Part shown: positions 27,818 to 36,475 of the stretch, in pieces | Layout of the letters: the number at the start of each line of letters is the position of its first letter | How positions within the stretch are numbered: position 1 is the first letter of the stretch | Translations under genes and position numbers: made by a program | From: Galbibacter pacificus | GTDB taxonomy: Bacteria; Bacteroidota; Bacteroidia; Flavobacteriales; Flavobacteriaceae | Direction of reading: 5' to 3' | Assembly (NCBI RefSeq): GCF_029603155.1 | Contig: NZ_JAPMUA010000007.1 | Location: forward strand, 186,001 to 250,000 | DNA: 64,000 bases | The notes under the pieces: generated by a model | Told to the model about the DNA's origin: nothing | The model's input: only the letters and a program-made list of their open reading frames with translations | The model's database searches: none

Positions 27818-30532
27818 TTAAAATTTATATGTTAGACCAAGGGACATATTAATCCCTTTTTTATAATTTCCAATGATGACATCGTCACCACCTTCAATCT
27901 CTTGAGTTAATTGATAACTTGGATTTAAAATATTGAGGAATTTTAAGCTCAGGCTAATATTCTCATTAAATTCATTACTAAAAACAAAGTCTAGTGTAGG
28001 AACACTTCTCTCCATAATGTTTTCATTATTCTGAGATCCTAAAGAGTAAATTCTGTTACTGAAATAATTAAACACAACCGATCCCGCAAATTCATTTTTT
28101 TCAGATTTGTTTCTGTAGGTAAGATCAGTATTAATCAAAAAAGGAGATGCTCCTTGTAATTGGTCCTCAGTATTGGTAAATGCAGCAGTTTTATCCGTAA
28201 GGTCTTGTATTGAGTACAAATACGAAGCATTTAATCCATAAAATAATGAGGATGTAGATTCTTCGCTTTCAACATTAAAAATTTTCTTTTTCAACTCAGC
28301 TTCAATTCCGGCCACATTTGCTTTATCTCCTGGATTTATATATGAAAGAACATACGCTGCAGAAGCTACATAAACCCTATTGATGGGGTTCTTTATATAC
28401 TTATAGAACCCTGTTAGGGATACTATTTCTTCGTTAGAGAAATAATAGTCCCATTTTAAGTCAAAATTGTATACGTCTGAAGCTTTTAAATCTGGATTAC
28501 CCTGACTTGAAAAATTAACATCTTCATATAAGAAAGGGGCTACTTCTTTGTATTGTGGCAAAATATATGTTTTACTTGCAGCAATCCTAAAAATATTTTT
28601 ATCGCTTAATTTATATCTTAAATTTACAGAGGGTAATAAATAATTATGGTCAATAGTTCCGGCATCACTAAATTCACTGGAAGAAACTGTTGTGTTCCAT
28701 TCTACTTCTTGTTGTATACTTTCCCCCCTAACCCCTATATTTAAGGTAGTTGAAGGAGACAAATCGTATATAAAATTAACCAAAGCTGCCACTGTTGTTC
28801 GCTCGCCACTATAATATTGGTCTATTGGGATAATATTGAATACCCCATTATCGAGATTTTCTTGATTAAAAATAGCATCTGGGTTATCTTTTTCAATTTC
28901 AATTTGAGAATCAAAATTGTGATTATACTGATATGCATTAAAATCTCTCTTGTTATTCCTATAATTGACCCCAACTTCTATTCTATTATTGGTTTCATTA
29001 TCAAATTCTCCAAGTTTGTATCCTAAAACGAGATTTCCTGCTAAATCTTTTTCATCCAATTCGGAATAATACCTATTGTTATATGCTGATGTCCCTGTTG
29101 CAGTATAGTATGTGTCTTGTTGAACATCATGAATAAAAGTGTTTGTTCTTCTATCTGGTTCGTATGCAGTTGTTGTATTGTATGAACCTCCAATACTAAC
29201 ATTAAATTTATTAAAGCTTAATTCCGATAGCAATTGATTTACATATAGAGTAGTGTTGTTAACCTGTTGCCTCCTAATAAAAGTAGTTCCTATACTTGTA
29301 TCATCTTCATCATAAACTCCTACACTTTTACCATCATATTCTGATAAACTTTGATTATCAGTATCTATCAATAAAGTATTATAAGAAACACTATTACTGT
29401 CTCCAAATAGATACTTGAAATTCCCCATGGCTATTTTAGAAATGGCATAATTATATTGATCATAATTTAAATCTTTCCCTATAAAGCCTTGAGCGTTTGC
29501 TTGTTTTATGTTTCCTTTTCTATAATTGTAATCTCCATTAGCAGATCCATACACATACATACTTAACGCATTTGAATCACCTATCATAAATTTCTTCCCA
29601 GCTCCTAAAGACAACCCATTATCTATTTGCAAATTTTGACTATTTGGATTTAATGAATTTTGAAAATCATATGTATCAATATCTGTAATTGGGGTTTTCA
29701 TACTCTTTTTGTAGCCCAAGAAATTAGTTCCATCAATTGTTAGGTAATCTTTAGATACTGTATTTGTATTAATCCCTGTTTTTACACCAAGTATCAATTC
29801 TTGACCAACAGCCAATGTTTTAGATGATATATTAACATTAGCCCCCCCTATATCTCCATATAGTCCTGTACTAAAAGTTTTATTAACATCTATACTTTCC
29901 ACAATATTTGAAGAAAATATATCTAGTGATATATTTTTATATTCTGGATCATCTGAAGGCAAAGGCAACCCGTTCATAGTAGTAGAGTTATACCGATCTC
30001 CCAATCCTCGAACAAAAATATTTTTAACTCCTTCCTGTTTACTTACTCCAGAAATTTTGGTAACTGCTCCTTCTGCATCACTTACCCCTTTTCTGGTAAG
30101 CTCTTGTGCGCCAATAGAAGTTTTTATCTCCACCGCTTTTTTCTGGTCTAATAACAAAGCTGTCTCCGAATCTCTGCGGGCGGTAGTGGTCACCACTACT
30201 TCATCTAAACTAACTCTTCCTGCTCCTAAAGCGGTATTCAATTCGGTTACTTTACCGGCCTGCACCGAAATATTCGGTACTTCCAATGTTTCGTACCCTA
30301 CAAAACTTATTACTATGGTATATGTTCCGGGCTCCACGCCACTTATTTCATACAACCCGTCCATATCGGTGGTTGTGCCTTTTGTAGATCCTTTTATTTG
30401 CACATTGGCAAATGGCAACGGATCGTTATTCATTTCCTTATCGGTAATTACACCGATAACTGAACCTGTAGTTTCCTGCGCATATAGTACCGCGCCGGCA
30501 AACAGTAATAAAACTGTAAATAAATGTCTCAT
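27818..30532 (-). CDS. TonB-dependent outer-membrane receptor, possibly phosphate-regulated
   Basis: A 904-residue TonB-dependent receptor. It has a signal peptide ending near LYAQE, a CarboxypepD_reg-like domain (~24-110; GVITDKEMNNDPLPFANVQIKG), and a TonB-box/plug region (~112-235; SLDEVVVTTTARRDSE, GVKNIFVRGLGDRYNSTTMNGLPLPSDDPE). The barrel ends in LGLTYKF. It is followed by the beta-helix lipoprotein and is divergent from a PhoB-like regulator, with an 11-bp direct-repeat array in between. The 5' part of the gene (about 30.1-30.5 kb) has normal local composition (45% G+C in one line), whereas the barrel-coding part is 28-30%, suggesting a mosaic gene. The ligand is unknown; a phosphorus compound is a reasonable guess. 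Confidence 0.9.
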   Translation of the reverse strand: MRHLFTVLLLFAGAVLYAQETTGSVIGVITDKEMNNDPLPFANVQIKGSTKGTTTDMDGLYEISGVEPGTYTIVISFVGYETLEVPNISVQAGKVTELNTALGAGRVSLDEVVVTTTARRDSETALLLDQKKAVEIKTSIGAQELTRKGVSDAEGAVTKISGVSKQEGVKNIFVRGLGDRYNSTTMNGLPLPSDDPEYKNISLDIFSSNIVESIDVNKTFSTGLYGDIGGANVNISSKTLAVGQELILGVKTGINTNTVSKDYLTIDGTNFLGYKKSMKTPITDIDTYDFQNSLNPNSQNLQIDNGLSLGAGKKFMIGDSNALSMYVYGSANGDYNYRKGNIKQANAQGFIGKDLNYDQYNYAISKIAMGNFKYLFGDSNSVSYNTLLIDTDNQSLSEYDGKSVGVYDEDDTSIGTTFIRRQQVNNTTLYVNQLLSELSFNKFNVSIGGSYNTTTAYEPDRRTNTFIHDVQQDTYYTATGTSAYNNRYYSELDEKDLAGNLVLGYKLGEFDNETNNRIEVGVNYRNNKRDFNAYQYNHNFDSQIEIEKDNPDAIFNQENLDNGVFNIIPIDQYYSGERTTVAALVNFIYDLSPSTTLNIGVRGESIQQEVEWNTTVSSSEFSDAGTIDHNYLLPSVNLRYKLSDKNIFRIAASKTYILPQYKEVAPFLYEDVNFSSQGNPDLKASDVYNFDLKWDYYFSNEEIVSLTGFYKYIKNPINRVYVASAAYVLSYINPGDKANVAGIEAELKKKIFNVESEESTSSLFYGLNASYLYSIQDLTDKTAAFTNTEDQLQGASPFLINTDLTYRNKSEKNEFAGSVVFNYFSNRIYSLGSQNNENIMERSVPTLDFVFSNEFNENISLSLKFLNILNPSYQLTQEIEGGDDVIIGNYKKGINMSLGLTYKF

Positions 30533-30553
30533 TTTTTGATTTTAATTCCGATG

Positions 30554-30561
30554 CAAATAAA
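30554..30561 (-). promoter_or_regulatory. Possible -7 element of the TonB receptor gene
   Basis: On the minus strand TTTATTTG matches the flavobacterial -7 consensus TAnnTTTG at 7 of 8 specified or free positions. It lies 21 bases before the start codon and about 30 bases downstream of the direct-repeat array at 30591-30630. No -33 TTTG is visible, which would fit an activator-dependent promoter. Confidence 0.35.
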
Positions 30562-30590
30562 CGAGCCATATGTAAAAGCGAAGTTATCCA

Positions 30591-30630
30591 CATGTTAAAC
30601 ATGAGTAAGACGTATGTTACATTTATGTTA
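30591..30630. promoter_or_regulatory. 11-bp-period direct repeats, candidate Pho-box-like site
   Basis: CATGTTA at 30591, TATGTTA at 30613 and TATGTTA at 30624 sit at 22- and 11-base intervals, with a weaker unit TGAGTAA at 30602 filling the gap, giving four in-phase 11-base units. E. coli-type PhoB sites are also 11-bp direct repeats. The array lies between the TonB receptor and the PhoB-like gene, immediately upstream of the possible receptor promoter, where an activator would be expected. A further ATGTTAA at 30644-30650 is out of phase. Confidence 0.5.
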
Positions 30631-30676
30631 TGATATTAAATGAATGTTAAGTGCTTTTATTTTTTAATATTATCTT

Positions 30677-30684
30677 TACTTTTG
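30677..30684 (+). promoter_or_regulatory. Possible -7 element of the PhoB-like regulator gene
   Basis: TACTTTTG matches the TAnnTTTG consensus and lies 120 bases before the start codon. No clear -33 element is present at the expected distance, so support is modest. Confidence 0.3.
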
Positions 30685-30804
30685 ACCTTTGAAAGCAAAA
30701 ACACAAAAGCATAACTAATTATTAATCTTAGTGTTACACAATTTCAAAACAAAAGCACATTTTAACGTCTTTGCAGAAAGACAAAAACCAAACTTTATCT
30801 CAAA

Positions 30805-31491
30805 ATGAAAAAGAGAGACATCAAAATTCTGTTAGTAGACGACGAACCGGATATATTGGAAATTGTTGGTTACAACCTATCTTCGGAAGGATACAATGTT
30901 TCTACTGCCAAAAATGGCATTGAAGCAATTGCCAAAGCAAAAAAAGAAAAACCGCACCTTATTATTCTCGATGTAATGATGCCCGAAATGGACGGAATTG
31001 AAACCTGCGAGCAAATAAGAAAATCGCCCGACCTCAAGGAAACCATTATTACCTTTTTAACGGCACGCGGCGAAGACTATTCTCAAGTTGCCGGGTTTGA
31101 TGCAGGTGCCGATGACTATATTACAAAACCCATTAAGCCCAAAGTGCTTATCAGTAAAGTAAAAGCCTTGCTAAGACGCTTGAAAGATGAGGAAGAACCT
31201 GTAGAAAGCATTGTAAAGGTTGGCAACATTACCATTAACCGCGACGAATACAAAATTGTGCAGGCCGGTAACGAAATTATCCTGCCCAGAAAGGAATTCG
31301 AACTGTTATCGCTTTTGGCAAGCAGGCCCGGCAAAGTTTTTAAACGCGACGAGATTTTGGATAAGGTATGGGGCAACGAAGTTATTGTTGGCGGGAGGAC
31401 CATTGATGTACATATTAGGAAATTACGCGAAAAAATTGGGGACGATCACTTTAAGACCGTTAAAGGTGTAGGTTATAAATTTGTACTTTAA
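30805..31491 (+). CDS. PhoB/OmpR-family response regulator
   Basis: A 228-residue response regulator. The receiver domain (~5-122) has Asp12-Asp13, phospho-acceptor Asp56 (LIILDVMMPEMDG) and Lys in ITKPIKPK. The winged-helix DNA-binding domain (~130-228) shows LPRKEFELLSLLASRPGKVFKRDEI, VGGRTIDVHIRKLREKIG and VKGVGYKF. It is followed 77 bases later by a PhoR-like kinase. The architecture and residue pattern are those of PhoB-type regulators in Flavobacteriaceae, so control of phosphate-starvation genes is likely. The adjacent divergent TonB receptor with its direct-repeat array is the natural candidate target. Confidence 0.92.
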   Translation: MKKRDIKILLVDDEPDILEIVGYNLSSEGYNVSTAKNGIEAIAKAKKEKPHLIILDVMMPEMDGIETCEQIRKSPDLKETIITFLTARGEDYSQVAGFDAGADDYITKPIKPKVLISKVKALLRRLKDEEEPVESIVKVGNITINRDEYKIVQAGNEIILPRKEFELLSLLASRPGKVFKRDEILDKVWGNEVIVGGRTIDVHIRKLREKIGDDHFKTVKGVGYKFVL

Positions 31492-31568
31492 CCCCTTTTC
31501 TCCTATTTTAAATGCTACAAAGCTGGTTGTTGGAATTATTGTAATTTTACCAGCTCAAATTAGGCCAA

Positions 31569-32630
31569 TTGAAAACCAAACTAAAAAAATCGTATCGATT
31601 TGCTCTTAGATCATCTGGCATGGTTACACTTTGTGCCACCATTGCCCTGTGCGTATTCTTTTATTTTGAGTTGAATTCTCCGCTCTACATCTTTATATTC
31701 ATAGGCGCTATTTTTGCATTTTCATTTTTTATCATTCAATACCGTGTTGAAAACTTCATCTATAAAAGGGTAAAAAAAATATATGACGACGTTTCGCTAC
31801 TGGAATCTACTTCGTTTCAAGATCAGCCAGTAACTACCGATATGCGTACTTTAACCGAAGAAATAGAAAAATTTGCCAATAACAAAAAGCTGGAAATAGA
31901 GACCTTGAAAGTACGCGAAGTTTACCGAAAAGAGTTTTTGGGAAATGTTTCGCACGAGCTTAAAACCCCTCTTTTTACCGTGCAGGGCTATATATTGACC
32001 TTGCTGGATGGCGCCATGAACGATAAAACCATTAGAAAAAAATACCTCAGCAGGGCAAGTAAGGGCGTAGAGCGCCTAATTTATATTGTGCGCGACCTGG
32101 ACATGATTACCAAATTGGAAACGGGCGACCTTCATCTGGATTATGAAGATTTTGACATTATAGAGCTGGTACAGGGGGTGTTTGATTTAATGGAAATGAA
32201 AGCCAATAAAAAGAAAATCACCCTTACTTTCGATCAAGATTATAAAGAACCTACCTTGGTGCATGCCGACAGGGAACGTATACAGCAGGTGCTTACCAAT
32301 TTAATTGTAAACTCTATAAAATACGGCAAAGAAGGCGGAACCACCGAAATAAGCATTGAAAATCTTATTAAAAACAAAGTAATTGTTAGGGTTACCGATA
32401 ATGGCGAAGGCATAGAAAAACAAAATATCCCTAGGCTGTTCGAACGCTTTTACCGCGTAGACAAAAGCGGGAGTCGAAAAGAAGGCGGCTCGGGCCTTGG
32501 TCTCTCCATTGTAAAGCACATTATTGAAGCACACAAGGAAAAAATATATGTAGAAAGTGTTTTCGGGGTAGGATCGGAGTTTTCATTTACCCTCGAAAAG
32601 ACTCAAAAAGCCGCTAATGTCGAAATTTGA
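31569..32630 (+). CDS. PhoR-like sensor histidine kinase
   Basis: A 353-residue kinase with two N-terminal membrane segments (~17-35 and ~38-56) and almost no periplasmic loop, as in PhoR. Then come a linker, HisKA with H-box FLGNVSHELKTPLFTVQGY, and an HATPase domain with N-box LTNLIVNSIKYG, G1 DNGEGI, F-box RLFERFYRVDK and G2 GGSGLGLSIVKHII. The start is a TTG at 31569; the next ATG (31619) would remove KKSYRFALRSS, which I recall as conserved in flavobacterial homologues. Its 3' end overlaps the convergent glycosyltransferase gene by 48 bases. Confidence 0.9.
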   Translation: MKTKLKKSYRFALRSSGMVTLCATIALCVFFYFELNSPLYIFIFIGAIFAFSFFIIQYRVENFIYKRVKKIYDDVSLLESTSFQDQPVTTDMRTLTEEIEKFANNKKLEIETLKVREVYRKEFLGNVSHELKTPLFTVQGYILTLLDGAMNDKTIRKKYLSRASKGVERLIYIVRDLDMITKLETGDLHLDYEDFDIIELVQGVFDLMEMKANKKKITLTFDQDYKEPTLVHADRERIQQVLTNLIVNSIKYGKEGGTTEISIENLIKNKVIVRVTDNGEGIEKQNIPRLFERFYRVDKSGSRKEGGSGLGLSIVKHIIEAHKEKIYVESVFGVGSEFSFTLEKTQKAANVEI

Positions 32631-33734
32631 TGCTATTTCACTTAAACCTTTATAATTTTTTGTTCTTTCCAGCATTTCTATTGCAAACTCGTCCTGATTG
32701 CAATAGGGAACCAAGTTTTCTTGCTGAAGCCTTTCGGCCAGATATTCTTGCTCGTATTGCCCGGGCGTGGGTATAAAAAATGCCCTTTTCCCCAATTTAG
32801 CCAAATCCAAAACGGTGGTGTAGCCAGAACGGGAAAGTACCAGTTCACTTTCGTTAAAGGCATTTTCCAATTGAGCAGAATTCATATAATTATAGATGGT
32901 TGTATTTTTTTGCTGGGTTACCTGCTGTTCCTTTTCTATTTTTCCTTTTATAAAAAGAACAGCTCCCGAAAAACGCTCGGTTTCAACAAGTAAATGCTTT
33001 TCTAACAGGGTCCGCTGTGGCTCGGGCCCGGAGATAATTACCATTAAACGGTATTTTTTTGCCGTATCTTTTTTTTCAAGTCGGCTTAAAGCCCCGATGT
33101 ATTTTATTTTTTCGTTTTTACATTGCAAATGTCCAAGCTTTCCGCTTAAATTAGGCTCGCCTTCAACATCGGGGACCCAACATTGGTTATATCGGTCAAT
33201 TATTTTTTGATGTACCTTAGAACTAACCCACGTGGTATTGCCCGTTAATACGTTTAACTGATGTGTAATAAAAACACAAGGAACTTTTTTTGAATATACC
33301 CCCAAACGGTTATCCGAAATTATCCCACATAAATTATAGGCTTTCACCAAATGCTTTGTTTGTTGGTGTTCCTTTTTCATTGCTTTTAGGATTTTGGGCG
33401 AATCCCAAAGCATTTTAAGTTTGAAGTATTTTGCCTTTTCAGAATATTTAATTTTATACGAAGGCATTTCAACAAAAGTAAGGGCCGGAAATTCTTTTTT
33501 AAGTAAGTTCAATGCATCCCCGTCCGAAGCGATTATGGGCTCAAAATTATTTTCAAGCAAGCTTTTTATTATAGGAATGCACCGCGTGGCATGCCCCAAA
33601 CCCCAGTTTAATGGGGCCACGAGAATTTTTTTCCTTGCCGGAGATATCTCGTTATCTATCTGGATTGCTGATTTCTGCTTACCTGAAATGCCTTTACGGT
33701 TTGGCTCGCCCTTGGGCTGTCGACTTTTAATCAT
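32583..33734 (-). CDS. Glycosyltransferase, MurG-like (GT-B, family 28-like fold)
   Basis: A 383-residue protein that resembles the GT-B glycosyltransferases related to MurG. The N-terminal domain begins at about residue 34 with KKILVAPLNWGLGHATRCIPII (glycine-rich GHATR motif), followed by FEPIIASDGDALNLLKKEFP. The C-terminal nucleotide-sugar domain has VIISGPEPQRT and LVLSRSGYTTVLDLAKLGKRAFFIPTPGQYEQEYLAERL (acceptor/donor loop). The first ~33 residues are basic and look non-conserved, but no better start codon lies downstream. The donor and acceptor sugars are not predictable. The gene overlaps the PhoR-like kinase gene tail to tail by 48 bases. Confidence 0.82.
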   Translation of the reverse strand: MIKSRQPKGEPNRKGISGKQKSAIQIDNEISPARKKILVAPLNWGLGHATRCIPIIKSLLENNFEPIIASDGDALNLLKKEFPALTFVEMPSYKIKYSEKAKYFKLKMLWDSPKILKAMKKEHQQTKHLVKAYNLCGIISDNRLGVYSKKVPCVFITHQLNVLTGNTTWVSSKVHQKIIDRYNQCWVPDVEGEPNLSGKLGHLQCKNEKIKYIGALSRLEKKDTAKKYRLMVIISGPEPQRTLLEKHLLVETERFSGAVLFIKGKIEKEQQVTQQKNTTIYNYMNSAQLENAFNESELVLSRSGYTTVLDLAKLGKRAFFIPTPGQYEQEYLAERLQQENLVPYCNQDEFAIEMLERTKNYKGLSEIASNFDISGFLSLFEGK

Positions 33735-33804
33735 AACTACAAATGAAGTCTATTTTCAACTAAGAAAGATTTCCTTAATTTTGCCTTTTAATTAAATAAT
33801 TGTT

Positions 33805-34479
33805 GTGGGGAGTAAAAATAAACTGAAACGCTTCAAAGAGAACGAGACATTTCCAAACGTATTACAACCAAAAAGAGAGGATCTTGTTTATGGAGAATTT
33901 TTATTAAAAGGTAAATGGAACGAAACGTTTTTTAATAACGACAACCCCATTGTACTGGAATTGGGCTGTGGAAAAGGCGAATATACCGTAGCTCTTGCCA
34001 AAAAAAACCCGAACAAAAATTTTATAGGCATCGATATAAAAGGGGCTCGTTTTTGGCGGGGCGCAAAAACAGCCGTTGAAGAAAACCTCCCAAACGTTGC
34101 TTTTGTAAGGTCTCAAATAGAGCTTATTGAATATATCTTTAATGAAAACGAAGTTGATGAAATCTGGATTACTTTTCCCGACCCCCAAATAAAATACAAG
34201 CGAACCAAACACCGGCTCACAAATCTTGACTTTCTAAAGCGATATAACCACATCCTTACCAAAGATGGGGTAGTCCATTTAAAAACCGATAGCGAATTTA
34301 TGCACGGTTATACATTGGGCCTGCTCCACGGCTTAAAATACGAGGTTCTTTATGCAAATCATAACGTATATAAAAACGAAGGGAGTCCAGAAGAAGTAAC
34401 TTCTATACAAACTTTCTACGAAAATCAGTATCTTGAGGTAGGAAAACCTATTACTTATATAAAGTTTAAACCTAATTGA
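33805..34479 (+). CDS. trmB: tRNA (guanine-N7-)-methyltransferase TrmB
   Basis: A 224-residue SAM-dependent methyltransferase that makes m7G46 in tRNA variable loops. Motifs are VLELGCGKGEYTVALAKKNP (SAM binding), NFIGIDIKGARFWRGAKTA, DEIWITFPDPQIKYKRTKHRL (family signature with catalytic Asp) and TDSEF near the C-terminus. The start is GTG at 33805, the only codon in frame that retains the GSKNKLKRF beginning. The stop codon overlaps the next gene's ATG by one base (TGATG), so the exporter gene is translationally coupled. Confidence 0.95.
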   Translation: MGSKNKLKRFKENETFPNVLQPKREDLVYGEFLLKGKWNETFFNNDNPIVLELGCGKGEYTVALAKKNPNKNFIGIDIKGARFWRGAKTAVEENLPNVAFVRSQIELIEYIFNENEVDEIWITFPDPQIKYKRTKHRLTNLDFLKRYNHILTKDGVVHLKTDSEFMHGYTLGLLHGLKYEVLYANHNVYKNEGSPEEVTSIQTFYENQYLEVGKPITYIKFKPN

Positions 34480-35123
34480 TGCCACATTTAATCATTCTTT
34501 TCTTTGCTACCTTTTCTGCATCGCTCATGGCCATTGTTTTCCCTGGGCTTGTAAATATAACGGCCGCAAAGACAAGTGCCCAACGGGGAAAGACCAACGG
34601 AATAATATTTGCCATTGGCGCCTCGCTTATTGTGTCGCTACAGGCATATATTGGCGTGCTTATCTCAAAATACCTATACAACAACCCGTTTGTAATAGAC
34701 ATCCTCCTTAAAATTGCACTGGCTGTCTTTGCCTTTTTTGCCATTTATTTTTTTATCATGGCCAAGAAAAACAAAAGCACGAAAAAAGTAAGGCAGGTAA
34801 ATATTGAAAACAAAAGGATCAATATTTTTTTAAAAGGGATGCTAATCGCTGCCCTAAATGTATTGCCAATAGCCTATTTTTGTGGCCTCAATGCCGCTTG
34901 GAACGTTTCCGGATGGATTAAATTTCAATTATGGGACATTCTTGTTTTTGTAATAGCAGCCGGTATGGGCACCTTTGCCATGCTATATATGTATGTTTTT
35001 TATTTTGATAAACTGGAAGACCGAACCGATACTTTTTCCCGTTATTCCGATTATATCATCAGTGCTTTAATGGCTTTGTTACTTATTATCACCCTTATCA
35101 GGTTGTTTTATATGGAAGCGTAA
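34479..35123 (+). CDS. LysE/RhtB-family amino-acid exporter
   Basis: A 214-residue inner-membrane protein with about six hydrophobic segments. The N-terminal motif FPGLVNITAAKTSAQRGKTNGIIFAIGAS matches the LysE signature (PGP.......G...G...G). Members export amino acids or small compounds. I choose the ATG at 34479, which overlaps the trmB stop by one base, over a TTG one codon earlier. It is co-transcribed with trmB. Confidence 0.82.
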   Translation: MPHLIILFFATFSASLMAIVFPGLVNITAAKTSAQRGKTNGIIFAIGASLIVSLQAYIGVLISKYLYNNPFVIDILLKIALAVFAFFAIYFFIMAKKNKSTKKVRQVNIENKRINIFLKGMLIAALNVLPIAYFCGLNAAWNVSGWIKFQLWDILVFVIAAGMGTFAMLYMYVFYFDKLEDRTDTFSRYSDYIISALMALLLIITLIRLFYMEA

Positions 35124-35213
35124 ACCGGTTATTCTCCCAATAAAGAAGCTTATAATAATTTTCATTTTTCGGTTCTTTTTCACTTAACTTTACAATCCTA
35201 CAGCATTCCAACC

Positions 35214-35543
35214 ATGAAAGACAACCAAAACTTTTTTGAACGCGTATACGATGTTGCCCGGTTAATCCCCTATGGAAAAGTAACTTCCTATGGTGCCATT
35301 GCCAAATATCTGGGTGCCGCCCGAAGTGCACGTATGGTGGGCTGGGCCATGAACGGCAGTGGCCTAAAAGCCGATGTTCCTGCACATAGGGTTGTTAACC
35401 AAAAGGGAATCCTTACCGGAAAACACCATTTTCAAGGCACTAATTTAATGCAGCAATTGTTGGAAAGCGAAGGTATTCCAGTAAAAGACAATCAAATACA
35501 AAATTTTGAAAACTATTTTTGGGATCCGGCAAAAGAGCTTTAG
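35214..35543 (+). CDS. Alkyltransferase-like (ATL) DNA-binding protein
   Basis: A 109-residue protein of the O6-alkylguanine-DNA alkyltransferase (MGMT) C-terminal fold: FFERVYDVARLIPYGKVTSYGAIAKYLG, ARSARMVGWAMNG (helix-turn-helix and arginine finger), then VPAHRVVN. The catalytic Cys of the PCHR motif is Ala57 here (PAHR), which defines ATL proteins. They bind alkylated guanine and flag it for nucleotide excision repair instead of repairing it directly. The gene has a 90-base 5' gap and is probably transcribed separately or with the exporter gene. Confidence 0.9.
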   Translation: MKDNQNFFERVYDVARLIPYGKVTSYGAIAKYLGAARSARMVGWAMNGSGLKADVPAHRVVNQKGILTGKHHFQGTNLMQQLLESEGIPVKDNQIQNFENYFWDPAKEL

Positions 35544-35565
35544 GTATTTTTGTGTTTAAGGCTTG

Positions 35566-35629
35566 AAAATCCAGCATCACAGACATCAAAATGCAAAACT
35601 TTAACTTTTTTCTCCTTTAACTCTTTAAT
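35566..35629. repeat. 64-bp direct repeat, left copy, flanking the toxin-antitoxin pair
   Basis: This copy begins AAAATCCAGCATCACAGACA and ends CTCTTTAAT. It matches the copy at 36476-36540 except for one substitution (G/A at the 'CACAGAC' position) and one inserted T in the pyrimidine run. The two copies bracket the PIN toxin-antitoxin module with 846 bases between them. Confidence 0.85.
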
Positions 35630-35681
35630 CAATTTTGTCTTTAACTCATTAAAGTTTATAATGAATCTGCTCAACAATTAT

Positions 35682-36110
35682 CTAGTTTTTAATTTTTTTA
35701 AGTATTTTTTCAAAATCTGAAGGGTTAACTATTTTGGCAGTTCTAAAGGGATTGTGTTCTAATAAATCTTTATCTCCTGTAACTAAATAATCTGCTTTTG
35801 AGAAATCTATTAAATCTAACAGGAAATTATCTTTTGGATCTCTACTTATGGCATGAGTTGGTGTAACAGGAACTTCTATTGCAATTATTTCAAGTAGTTG
35901 GATTAACTCTTCTACGTTCTTTTGAGAAAAATATTTTTTAAGTTTCTTGCGTCTTGTAACCTCCTTTATTTCAATTAATAATTGCTCAGTAGTAATAATT
36001 ATTATTCGTCCATCAACTATATATTCCTTTATAATTGTTAGCCGTTTACCAATAAGAAAACTTATCCATACGTTGGTGTCAAAAATTACCTTAATGCTTT
36101 TGCTTGCCAT
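35682..36110 (-). CDS. PIN-domain toxin (VapC-like ribonuclease)
   Basis: A 142-residue PIN-domain protein, probably an Mg-dependent ribonuclease toxin. Acidic active-site residues are visible: Asp11 in VIFDTNVWISFLIG, Glu in LLIEIKEVT, and Asp residues in SRDPKDNFLLDL and YLVTGDKDLL. It overlaps the upstream small gene by 20 bases, the usual antitoxin-toxin arrangement (antitoxin first). It belongs to the PIN group annotated as putative TA toxins. Confidence 0.88.
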   Translation of the reverse strand: MASKSIKVIFDTNVWISFLIGKRLTIIKEYIVDGRIIIITTEQLLIEIKEVTRRKKLKKYFSQKNVEELIQLLEIIAIEVPVTPTHAISRDPKDNFLLDLIDFSKADYLVTGDKDLLEHNPFRTAKIVNPSDFEKILKKIKN

Positions 36111-36321
36111 ATAATTTTTGTCTTACCGCTTCTACTTCGTCATTAATAGATTCTATACTAAGTTCATCAGTTTTAAATTTATCAAGCAATTTAGACAATT
36201 TGGTTTTCACCCCCTCTTTTTCGAGTTCTTCTGTAAGTTTTATTTTTTGTTTTGTAGGTAACTTTTTTACCAATTCTAAAATTTGCTCAAAAGTTATATC
36301 TATTTGTATTGCCGTTTTCAT
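36091..36321 (-). CDS. Putative antitoxin of the PIN toxin
   Basis: A 76-residue, highly charged, helical protein: a basic N-terminal part (EQILELVKKLPTKQKIKLTEELE) and a Lys/Glu-rich C-terminus (DEVEAVRQKLYGKQKH). No classical ribbon-helix-helix or AbrB motif is obvious. Size, charge and the 20-base overlap with the PIN toxin identify it as the antitoxin. A TAAATTTG sequence on the minus strand at 36335-36342 could be the -7 element of the operon. Confidence 0.8.
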   Translation of the reverse strand: MKTAIQIDITFEQILELVKKLPTKQKIKLTEELEKEGVKTKLSKLLDKFKTDELSIESINDEVEAVRQKLYGKQKH

Positions 36322-36475
36322 AACTCCCTTTTTTCAAATTTAGTTAAAATTAATAATATTTCTCCGTCGATTCGTATCATGCATAAAACATTGTTCAAAA
36401 GATTAAAAAACTTACAGAGGAAATTTTAATCAGTAAAAATAAGTTTACATTAAACTTCTTCATCTTCAAAAAATT

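Noticed and set aside
30057..30539. 160-codon plus-strand open frame against the 5' part of the TonB receptor
   Set aside because: Antisense to the plug and regulatory-like domain; no independent support.
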